Shown: piece after piece, positions 21,303 through 30,823 of the stretch | How the letters are laid out: the number at the start of each line of letters is the position of its first letter | Numbering within the stretch: the first letter of the stretch is position 1 | Source of the DNA: Acephala macrosclerotiorum | Lineage: Eukaryota; Ascomycota; Leotiomycetes; Helotiales; Mollisiaceae | NCBI GenBank assembly: GCA_014904845.1 | Contig: MU119266.1 | Span: forward strand, 62,001-126,000 | Length of the DNA: 64,000 nucleotides | Reading direction: 5' to 3' | Program-made: the position numbers and the translations under genes | Notes under the pieces: generated by a model | Databases searched by the model: none | The model's input: only the letters and a program-made list of their open reading frames with translations | What the model was told of the DNA's origin: nothing

Positions 21303-23193
21303 TTAGTCGAGCGCACAAATGATGGCCTCTCTCAAGTTCTTACCGTTTGGAGTCTTTGCCTGATGCAAAACAAAACGCTCCACGAGCCAGATGTCTAACA
21401 GGCCCCACCATATCGCGGCGCCAACGAGAAACGCACATTCTGGATACAAAGGATGATCGGAATATTTCATGAGAAGCTCGGCGTGTTTAGTGTCTAGCTT
21501 TTGTAGGGGAACGTCGCCGCTCCTTTTTGACTCTCGCGCCTTTTGAATTAGCCCGAGAGCGAGGTTCTGAAAATTCTTGAGTTGCTCCCTATCTGCTCCG
21601 CTGCCAGAGGCATTATGATGAATCTCCTGAATCTGGTCAGAAGTCGTTGGATAGATCGTTAGTTTTGAGGAAAGTTCCATCTGAACTCGGAGAAGGGCAT
21701 CTGCCACCGTCCTCGAAGGCGGGCGCAAACTTGCAGGTAACCAACAGCGGCTAATAATCTCGGCCAGATCTTCGTGCATTGAAGGCGGTAGGGTAGCTGG
21801 ACTTTTATATTTGGAGAGATGGAAACGGATTTCCTTGGCTTTAGATACGTCGTGTACGTCAACAGGCTCGGCAATATCGTAAGGCAATTTCCCTGTTAAT
21901 ATCTGCCAGATAATGATTCCAAGACTTTTGCATGGGCGTCAGTACTCGACTCTGATCGGACAGTTTATCGATTATGCTCACCACCACACATCTGACTCCT
22001 TTGTGTGCTTCGGCATACGCTCAGTCTCGGGGGCCTCATAGCGAACATCGACGCGTGCGCTATTAGTTTTCTCAGAAAACTAGGAATAGAGTGAGCTGCA
22101 TGTTCATGACAACTTCTTGTTGAAGGACATCCTCTTACCAATCGAACATGCTCCAGTTCAGTTATGCATGGCCACAGGGCATCGTCCTTTCCTTCGACAA
22201 GGCCAATGCTCGCATCGTTGAGAGTCTTTAAAACTAACTCGCCAGCATGAAGCCAACCGATCGACTGAGCGACATTGAATGCCAGTTGAACTTGGTTTAG
22301 TTGGTTTAGCTTACCCGGAATAGTACCGCGTTTGCATGCCTCTGCAAGAGTGAGCAAGTGAGTACAGTCCTGCATCACAACGTAGTAGTCCTCATCAATC
22401 TTAGCGAAGCCATGAATGGCCTGGACATATGCCCCGTACTGCAAGTCCTGGAACATTGCTAAGGCACGTCGACTGGCAGTTGTGTCGCTGACTTTTCGAC
22501 ACTCTATACTCCCTAGCTCTGCGGTGATGCCCCTCCGAACGGACGGGTCCGCAGGATCGACATGAATAGTTGACAAATCTAGATTCATCGTAGCACGAGG
22601 AGCTGGAAGATCTTCTCGTTCCTTAGTCCTAATATCTTCAAACTTCGCAGACATCCCTGACTGTAACTCTAGGCCGGTTTGAACGCCTTGCCGCCCTGCG
22701 CGCAATGCCTTTGTTTCTCTTTGCTGTGCTATGTATGTAATGGTCTAGAAGGAGTCGGAGTCAGCAAAGCAGCCTGATGCTGTGGTACTGGATTAGAAAA
22801 TGAAAGAATCAGGTCGATACACACCATCATTTCGAGGCTGAACGCATCCAGGAAACGCCTGCACTGTTCTCGGAGAGCCTGATATTCCATTTCGCCGGTT
22901 ACGAACATTACTGCCCAGCTGCGTGCGGTCACCCGTTGCACAAAGTCGTCAATCTTTCTGATCAAAGTGCTGACTTCATCGCGTCCAGTGGGGCCCTGAG
23001 ACGAGGCTCGCTCATCCATGAGTATAGCAAGAAATTCTGCCTCGTTTCTAAGCAATTGACATCGATGAGCAAGTGGGCTCCGGGTCTGCAAGAGTTTGGT
23101 CACATTTTTAGCGATGCTCACAAGGAGCGACCCGGCGTCATAGCTGGCACTGAAGATTGAGAGAGCTAGTGAGGCTGTTGAGGCACCCGACAT
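21303..23193 (-). CDS. MLKL-type protein: four-helix bundle plus pseudokinase
   Basis: Four exons (22825-23193, 22139-22744, 21982-22079, 21303-21924) give 564 residues from the ATG at 23193; an in-frame ATG at 23292 would add 33. Residues ~5-120 are four amphipathic helices (LALSIFSASYDAGSLLVSI, RCQLLRNEAEFLAILMDE, LIRKIDDFVQRVTARSW, LREQCRRFLDAFSLEMM) as in the MLKL N-terminal killer domain. A linker leads to a kinase fold at ~180-445. The C-lobe is clear (RYEAPE, SDVWCLGIIIWQILTGKLPYD), but HRD is replaced by LKT (~295-297), the catalytic-loop Asn by Ser and DFG by ELE (~319-321), so catalysis is unlikely. A helical C-terminal extension follows, perhaps Sel1/TPR-like. In animals MLKL permeabilises the plasma membrane when its pseudokinase is phosphorylated. 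A divergent kinase gene lies 442 bp away. Confidence 0.75.
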
Positions 23194-23635
23194 CTTGAAC
23201 CTTAAATCGCCCTTCGAAAAGGAAGCTGAGAAGCAAAAAGCGTATCTAGAATCCTGGGCGTTCGGCGACAGCGCCTGCCATATGCTTGACATTTTCTAGG
23301 AGGGATCCTGCTGTGCTTGTTGCCCTTGCAAATAGTTAGACAGCAAAATTTCCTTATGATGTGAGAGATGAGGCTAACTGTACATGTGCTTTGGTCCTAT
23401 TGGTCCTGGAAGGGCCTTCACACCCTCCTTCATCCAAAGTAAGGCGAGGTTGCAGCTGCTGAATTTGATTGGACATCCCAGAGCACCACTCGCATATTTA
23501 TTCTATTAGGTTTAACTCATGTCAAATGTGCTGGTCAAGGAGATACTCATGTCTGATGATGCTGTTGTCCTCCATCCAAACCACGCATCCGCCGAGCTTG
23601 CTTTTAACCTCGTACTTTCCCTTCGCTAATCAATA
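23194..23635. promoter_or_regulatory. Shared upstream region of the pseudokinase/kinase pair
   Basis: 442 bp between the two start codons (343 bp if the longer pseudokinase form is used). No other gene fits. The head-to-head layout allows co-regulation. Confidence 0.5.
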
Positions 23636-26182
23636 ATGACTCTCGAGATCAAGATACCTCTGGAAGCCTGGGAGAGAACTCTCCTCAACGACGTGAAACA
23701 AAAGTTCGTCAAGTCGATCCATCAACAGAGTCAAAAGACCCGTCCTCAAGTCATCGAGACCTTCCGTCATTTGGCCTGGGCTGTCGATGTGGAGAATGTG
23801 TTGCGTGAGGGTTTTGATGATGCAAAAACGGAAATTTTCCACCAGGAAAACCACCACAGAATCTGGCAGATCGTCCGTGAAGGGCTGTCTACTCGCGGCG
23901 CTTACCATGCGGCGTTGAGTAGCTATAGCTGCCACTCGAGACTCGGGGGGTTACTTCGTGAAAATCCCAAACTTCCGCAGACATTCAGCGACTCCAATGT
24001 TCTGCATTCTTTGGACTCCAATATCTCTCTAGTACCAGCCGATCAGGATATTGAGTATTGGGAAGTTATTACCGACCTTCGAAACTTTCTCTTATTTGGT
24101 GGCGATGATTCGGATTCTCAAGAGGAGGCACGGTTCGACGAGATCGAACCTGTAGAAGTTGACGATACTACCGCTCGTGAGATCCTCGAAAAGTATTTCA
24201 AGGGCTTTCAAGACAGAGCCGCAGCACAGTTAGTTCCTGCCGACGAATTCCCAAATATAGATACAGACGAAGATTTGATGAGCCTAATGGAGAAGTTTGA
24301 CGTCTGGATCTTGACACAAGAGGTTGCATCTCTTGGTCGGCGATCCTCTACCAACAGCAATCGCCGTGGAAGCAACTAATCAAGGATGAGGTGAAGGTAA
24401 GTCACAATTCATTAGCTGCTGTTAATATGTACCTGCACTTCTTATTGTTAAATTCGATCTCAGGGTCTCAGTTTCGCATACAAACTCGAGTACATCCCCA
24501 GCTCCAAACTATGCATCACTGGAAAACTGGGTAGTAATGAATCAATTGTGTTATGGGAGCCACAAATTGCTCGGATCCTAGACCACCAGTTGTTCACCGA
24601 AGACGAAGTATACGGCTACTGCATTAATCACCACTTCGAAATTCCTGGATACTTACAAAACCAATCCGTTGTCTTCATGGCGACGGAGCTGACCGTTGAA
24701 GATTTGGCAAGGAATAGGAAGCATCTGCAGACCATGTATGTAAGTTAGCGGCGTAGAGTTAGTGTATAAATGTGCGAAATCACTTATACGGACGCAGAAC
24801 GACTGTGCTCTTATGATGGATCCGGAATCAAAGAAGCCATATCTTCTCGAGACTCGACCCGGACGCAAGTTCCGGAACCTCGTCAAGGAGTTCGGCCTAC
24901 GGTCAGCTCGCTCACACTTTAGGTCAATCGTCGACAGCTTCCGCCTTAAGAGGAGTTCAAGGCTACGAGACATACTCCAAAATGTAGATGAGACAATATC
25001 ATGGGTTGGAGAAGAGAAGTATGAGGGCATGGTCGATGCTATTCCCTTCTCGGAATTAGTGCTCACAAATGAAAGAGCCAGTGGCAACGTTCATTTCGCG
25101 AAATGGAGGTGTAAACAAAAGCTGGACATGGCAGAACCGCGGGAAATTGAGGTAGTCCTTAAGAGGATATGGCCGCCCGATAGACGACACGCTCAAATGC
25201 TCATCCGCGAGGTGAGGAGTAGTCCTCAAGTATTCATATTGTCTTTATTGCGATTCTGGGCTGATGGTTGTCATTGTAAAGCTGCAGAACTCTATCCACT
25301 CGTTCGCGACGAGGCCGATAGGATCCATAGAGCTGTGTGGAATTACCTCAGTACCTTCAGTACCTTCAGAACCTTCAGAACACAACGCTGGTTTTCCGCC
25401 GGGATCTGTCTTCCTTGTGTTAGAACGGGCTCAGAATCTGGGACAATTCCTGCAAAAGAACTTGTCCGGTTCACCTGCTGACTGGGACCTCATATCCGAA
25501 TTATTCGGGGACCTTGCCACGAGCCTCGAAAGCTTACATGAGGGAGATGATTCGGTCATACATCGGTAAGAACACGACACGAATGCTCTCGGCACTAGTT
25601 TAGGGGAAGATCTTGTCTCACACTAATAACATTTTTTGCAGTGACATACACATGGACAACATCGTTCTTCGACAACAGCCTTGTCCCAACGATCCGTACG
25701 TTGATACAGAAAACGAGCTAGTCATTATCGACTTAGGAGAGAGCCAAAGAAGTAATTCAGCATCACAGACCATTAATACGTATGGAAACGCGGACTACCG
25801 GGCTCCAGAAGTTACCGCATCACGAGAGTACAGCGAGAAGTCTGATGTCTTCTCCGTTGGATATGTGATGGTGGAGATAATTCGGCAGAGATGTCACGTC
25901 TCGAAGGAGTCTCGAGTTCCAAAACCTCTCTGGGATCTTATTCATAAATGCTTGGCCAGAGATGCCACTGACAGGCCTAGCGCCTCGGAGCTCGTGCAAG
26001 GGGTGGAAGAGATACGCGAAACATTCTTCTGGGTGCCGGAGGAGATCAGCAAGCAGAACAGGGGGAGGGTGATATTTCCGGATGAGCTATCGGAGGATTT
26101 TTCTGTGGTTGTGCCTGCTTGGAAGAAAAGCCTTACTGAACAAGAATCGGGAAGCGAGGATGATATCGGGATGGAAGATTAG
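23636..26182 (+). CDS. Protein kinase with long unknown N-terminal region, paired with the MLKL-type gene
   Basis: Six exons; later ones are 24358-24396, 24464-24739, 24798-25211, 25282-25565 and 25642-26182. Exon 1 ends at 24322 (35-bp intron) or 24301 (56-bp intron); the latter is more plausible in length. The product is ~740-746 residues. The first ~410 residues show no domain I know (includes SPWKQLIKDEVKGLSFAYKL and KLCITGKLGSNESIVLWEP). The kinase domain has a glycine loop (ERASGNVHFAKW), lysine in VVLKRI (~456), HRDIHMDNIVL with catalytic Asp ~568, DLG at ~597 and YRAPEV, followed by SDVFSVGYVMVEII. All catalytic residues are present. An acidic tail ends the protein. Genuine Ser/Thr or dual-specificity kinase activity is expected; substrate unknown. 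Confidence 0.8.
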
Positions 26183-27152
26183 CGAAGTCGCAACGTCATT
26201 GAGATCATCAATCTGGATCTTTGTACCGTACACTGGTCATGCAGGCTGCTTGACAATGACTTAGCTAAAAGCCCAAGGCAAACATCTGGTCTGGCCGCTC
26301 ATTCACGTGACCATACAAATTGTTCTCGAAAGCTTATGACGTGCAACAAATCTGACAGCTTGCTTTAGAGACTCGTGAGTAGACATCAGACTCTGCATAT
26401 ATTGTGCACAGCTCCAAGTTCTTGATCGTTCTACTGTATAGAAGAGTGGATTTCGATCGGAACAGCTGAATGTCGTAATTAGTTAAGATGTGACGCTGTC
26501 TGGTTCAGTTACGAGGAGGAATTGAGCTTCTCGCAGTAAAGAGATGAATCAAAAATTGGGTGATACTGAGATGATCTGATTGTTCAGCCGCGGACTTGGG
26601 CTGTCGATTGAACACTGCTGAGATAAGCAAACCCAGTGGAAGGGGCGATCCGCGAAAAGACTGACATGCCAGCATCCCATGTGGTGCAGTAGCATATTTG
26701 ATGTCCTAATCGAAGCAGAGAAGAGACGAAAATGGATGCCTAAGAAAACTCGGCTAAGAAATTGTAGCGCGTACGGGGCGCCCAAACGAGACGCATGTAA
26801 TGACGCGCAGGCTGACTCGGGCTGTGATCAGGCACTTCTCAGGCTCTACTCAAGCCTATTCACCCTCGGCTCAGCAGACTAAAACGGAACCAGCGAAAGA
26901 AAATATTAACATAGAGATTAGTGGTATTGTCTTACGTCTTATTTCACGAGCAACGTGATACCAGGAAAGAGATAATGATAGCTGGGTAAGGCTTTTGAGA
27001 CCTATTTTAGTTTGATTGACTGTGACCTCCTGAAGGCTATGCATGCAATAACAGTACGTGATTTTTACAAACTCCTCCTAGCATGCATCCCAACGCCAGC
27101 AAGAGTCCCCACGTCCGGCAAGCAAGCAAGTATGGTTGAGAGATGGCTTCAA
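26183..27152. other. Intergenic between convergent genes
   Basis: Nothing recognised beyond the 3' flanks of the kinase gene and of the Prp45 gene. Confidence 0.45.
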
Positions 27153-28958
27153 TCAGTCATCATCCTCATCAACCCTCGCCCTTTTATTTCCCCTCTCCTC
27201 CTTGCCGTCTTGCAATCCATATCCCCTCTTCTTCTCCCCAGATCCAGAACCCTCACCCAAATTATTAAGGAACGAATCCACATTAAAAGGATCCGCCGTA
27301 TCCTTCTCAAACTGCACCGGTCCCTCCCTAGCCTCAACATCCGCACTTCCCTTAAACGTTCCCTTCCCAAGCGCTTCCGCAAACCTACTACTCTTTGCAA
27401 TCTTGCCCATCTCCGCCTCAGCTGCTTCCTCATCATCTCCATCATCCATGTTATGCCTCGGTCTGTAGATGGAATTTACTGCATCCTGAGCTGCGAATAG
27501 TGGTTTATCGTATGCTTGGTCTTCGTTGAATCCTGAATCGAAACCGGACGTTCGGTTGAACAGTCGGGAATCGAACATGCTTTCTGAAGATTGGGTTGGT
27601 TTGGCGAGACCTAGGGCGACTTTTTCGGAGATGTCGCGATTTTGTTCTCGTGCCATCATTTGCACTCGACGTTCGGCGCCCATACGGGATTGTCGTAGTT
27701 TTCGTTCTTCTTCTCGGCGTTTGTCTGCTCGCATCTTTTCTCTTTCTCTGACTTCCTCGTCGTCACTTCCAGACCTCTCAGACTCCGACTCGCTATAGCT
27801 CCCAGATCTCGACCTGGAAGCTCTCGATGCTCTTCGTCTAGATCCGGCTCCGGCACCAGCTCTCTCTTCCCTCGCCTTCTGAGCCAACATTCTCAGATGC
27901 TCCTCTTTCTGCTGCTTCTCCTTCTCGGCTAACCGCTGCTGCATCAGCGCTCTCTGCTTAACCTCCTCTCTCGCATGTCGATCAGCTGTAAATAACGCCT
28001 CCGCAAACTGCGCAAACTTATCATTGATAGTAACATCCTGCAACCCCCTCCCATCAGCCGCTAACCTCTTATCCAACGGAACCGTATAACCCTTCGGATT
28101 CTTCCAATTGCTAACCGGCGGCGGAATCTTCCACGCCTCCTGATCCTCAGCCGTCAATTTTCTCGGCGGCGAATGCATAACTGGCGGAGGAGGACTAGGC
28201 GGTCCTCTAGGAATCTTTTTATGCTTGAATTTCGGCGGTTCCATAGGATCCTGCTGCCTCTCCACAATTTTCATGATCCGATCATTCTTCCGCGTATGAT
28301 CACCCATCTGATTCGCAGGCGTGTATCGAACGTACGTAGGATCCTTTCTCGAGCCCACATTCACATTCTTCGGTTTCTGCGCCGCGACCGCACCACTAAC
28401 CAGCTTCGCCAGCGCATCTTTCGTCCGTTGGGTCGATTCTGCAACTTCTTCCTCAGAAGGTCGATCGAGATTGATATCTCCCGCATCAGCACGTTGTCGT
28501 AATGGAATCAGATCCTTGAACGAAGCATGCACGATTCTCTTATCATTATGTCCTTGTCTCGCAACAGCATCGTATTTGACCTTCCCTTCAGCATCGACTT
28601 GGACTGCCAGAGCGGTGGAAGATGATTGCGATTTTCGACCCATGTCTAAAGGATATTGCGCGACTGGAATCTCGGGGAACGCGCCGCCGTCTCCAAAGTC
28701 TTCTTGGCCTCGCGGTCGCCATCCTGCTCTGTTACCGTATGGAGGAGGGCCGGATTTCTGCCAGCCTGTATTAGTTATGTCATTTGTGAGAGAATGGGAG
28801 AAGTGATTAACCTTTAGCACAATTTGGTTGTCGTCGAGGGCTCCTGCTCCGAGGATTCGTGGCCCTCGCTGTTGTGCATGTTGTGGGATCTCCTCTTCCT
28901 CGCCAGTGTATTTCGGTTTAGGCAAAGCTCGTGTCAGAGAAGCTGCTATTGAAGTCAT
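27153..28958 (-). CDS. prp45: Pre-mRNA-splicing factor Prp45 (SNW1/SKIP family)
   Basis: Two exons (28812-28958, 27153-28757) give 583 residues. The 54-bp intron could be read through in frame, but removing it yields IVLKKSGPPPYGNRAGW, matching the family. SNW-domain landmarks: PPYGNRAGWRPRGQEDFGDGGAF near residue 55, IPLRQR, IPPPVSNWKNPKGYTVPLDKR and DRHAREEVKQRA. An SR/acidic stretch (SRASRSRSGSYSESES) and a C-terminal lysine-rich NLS (KRARVDEDDD) follow. Prp45 is an intrinsically extended component of the activated spliceosome that links Prp19-complex proteins, U2/U6 and step-two factors. Single essential housekeeping gene. Confidence 0.93.
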   Translation of the reverse strand: MTSIAASLTRALPKPKYTGEEEEIPQHAQQRGPRILGAGALDDNQIVLKVNHFSHSLTNDITNTGWQKSGPPPYGNRAGWRPRGQEDFGDGGAFPEIPVAQYPLDMGRKSQSSSTALAVQVDAEGKVKYDAVARQGHNDKRIVHASFKDLIPLRQRADAGDINLDRPSEEEVAESTQRTKDALAKLVSGAVAAQKPKNVNVGSRKDPTYVRYTPANQMGDHTRKNDRIMKIVERQQDPMEPPKFKHKKIPRGPPSPPPPVMHSPPRKLTAEDQEAWKIPPPVSNWKNPKGYTVPLDKRLAADGRGLQDVTINDKFAQFAEALFTADRHAREEVKQRALMQQRLAEKEKQQKEEHLRMLAQKAREERAGAGAGSRRRASRASRSRSGSYSESESERSGSDDEEVREREKMRADKRREEERKLRQSRMGAERRVQMMAREQNRDISEKVALGLAKPTQSSESMFDSRLFNRTSGFDSGFNEDQAYDKPLFAAQDAVNSIYRPRHNMDDGDDEEAAEAEMGKIAKSSRFAEALGKGTFKGSADVEAREGPVQFEKDTADPFNVDSFLNNLGEGSGSGEKKRGYGLQDGKEERGNKRARVDEDDD

Positions 28959-29334
28959 GTTGAGGTCGTGGATGGTGTGTGAGGGGCGGCCTGAATAATT
29001 TCGAGGTTGAAGAATCGCATTTGATTTTAGATACATGTAAAATGAGCTAGTCTCTTCTGGGAATAGTCTAATATCAAAATCCAAAATCTCCAGGATGATG
29101 AAGGTGACTGTGAACAGCAAAATGTCACATAAACAGTGAGAAGATTATCGGGTTTGGAAGTCCGTAAAAGGCGAATTAGACTTTGATCCCTCGTCTAAGG
29201 ATTCCCGATAAAAGTACACCGAAACATTGGACTCCCATGCCATGCATTCCCATACTTGCTCGCCCAAAAGTCCAATCCCTCAATAATACACACCACTTCC
29301 TGCAATCCCCTTTCCCTTCCATCTCCATAGCTCT

Positions 29335-30187
29335 TCACACATATCCCTTCCTGGCCCCCTGGAAAAAGAACCTTACAATAAAAACCTGCAAACCAGCCAT
29401 ACAAACCATCATCAAACTCTCAATAACACTGAAGTTAAAGATCCTCCTTTCCGTACTTCGGACCGTGCTGAAGTTGCGGTTCTCACGCGTGCGGAAGTAT
29501 TTCTGGTTGCGGGTGATGGTTGAGAGTTGGCCCGAGAGCTTGAAGATGGATTCTTCGAGTGCGGAGGTTTGTTCTGGTGATGTTCCTTGCTTTGAGGGGA
29601 TGGAGGCGCGTTCTTCGTTCTCGACCTATTCGTAGAATCCACCATCAGCCTCTACCCCTTTCTAAAACAAGCCCCAAAGCCTTGAAAGTTCCAGGAAATT
29701 GCAGAAGGTATAAAGGGGAAAGGAGCACAAACCGCAATCTCAAAATCCACAAACTTCTCCGCAAAAGTACTCATCTGATTATTAAAGCAGAACTTATACT
29801 CTCCCGGATCAGAAGCCGTGAATACAAAATCTCCCTGACGCTCTTTTTGTCCATCGAGGATGATCTTGTCACCTGGTCCTACGACCTCGTAGTCGACATC
29901 GAAGGATCCTCCTGCTTGGACCTATTTGTAACCAACAATCAGCCACTGTCCTATTCCAACCTTCCCTCTTTCTCTCTATATCTAATATTTGATCTGCGAG
30001 AAGTCGAAAGTGAGGAGGAAGAGCAAGTACTCACAGCGAAATAAAACGCAACCTTCGCAGCCTTATGCTCGACATTGCTATAGAAGCACGCCTTCTCATT
30101 CGCACCCAACTTGTACGTCAACGCCGTCGCAGACACGAGCGGACTCGCAAAAGCCAACAGGCTTGCTGATATTGTTGTGAGCTTCAT
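29335..30187 (-). CDS. p24 family (emp24/gp25L) COPII cargo receptor
   Basis: Three exons (30035-30187, 29733-29921, 29335-29625) give 210 residues. Signal peptide MKLTTISASLLAFASPLVSA is followed by the GOLD domain: LTYKLGANEKACFYSNV, then FDVDYEVVGPGDKII and GEYKFCFNNQMSTFAEK, with the two conserved Cys. A luminal coiled coil (ENEERASIPSK to RTRENRNFSTVRSTEKR) leads into the transmembrane helix (SVIESLMMVCMAGLQVFIVRFFF) and a short cytosolic tail. p24 proteins cycle between ER and Golgi, sorting GPI-anchored and other cargo into COPII vesicles. Subfamily (Erp or Erv25-like) is not settled by reading alone. Introns of 113 and 107 bp. Confidence 0.9.
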
Positions 30188-30823
30188 TGTGTGTTGTGCG
30201 GTGAGGACAATGGCGGTTCTGAAGTTGCGAGCTGGCCAGAATTTCGAGGTCGCGTTGTCTGGATTGGGGAAAGCGCTAGCGCGATAGGGTTGCGATAAGG
30301 ATCTAAGGGGCTTGGTTCACAGCTTCACTTTTGAATGGAGAATTCATCTCTGGGCTTTTGATGTTCTTGATTTATTGTATCGATTGACAACTGGTAGGTC
30401 TCAACTTACAATGTCCTACGTGAGCTCGTACGGTGCAAGTTTTCCGTTCAAGGGCACGACAAGCCTTCATCGTGCACAGATTCACGAAGTTAAAACCTCA
30501 GCATCAATGGAATAATATACGACATTGTAATTTCATCGCAAGCTCCCCCACCAAGCCTCTGATAAGTGCTGCTGCTGCTGCAAACCATGCAAATATGCTA
30601 TTTCTTTGCCCTCTGTCTACTCCGCGCCACACATCCCCAGTCCCAAACCGCACACATGCATGCTCGTCGCTCGATCCTTTCTCGCCATGCCAATATGAGC
30701 AAGAAAAAAAAGTCATATTTTGCCACCAAAGCGCCTTTGGTGAAACCATCCCGTACCGTAACATACAAAAGTTCATCTCTGAACACAAGGAGTTAAATGC
30801 TAGCAACTCCGTCTTCGAAAAGT
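30188..30823. other. Intergenic: p24 promoter side and Ubp15 3' flank
   Basis: No coding signal of its own; the frames here are low-complexity or short. Confidence 0.45.

Noticed and set aside
27149..27500. Forward-strand frames over the 3' end of prp45
   Set aside because: Shadows of the basic/acidic low-complexity coding region on the other strand.
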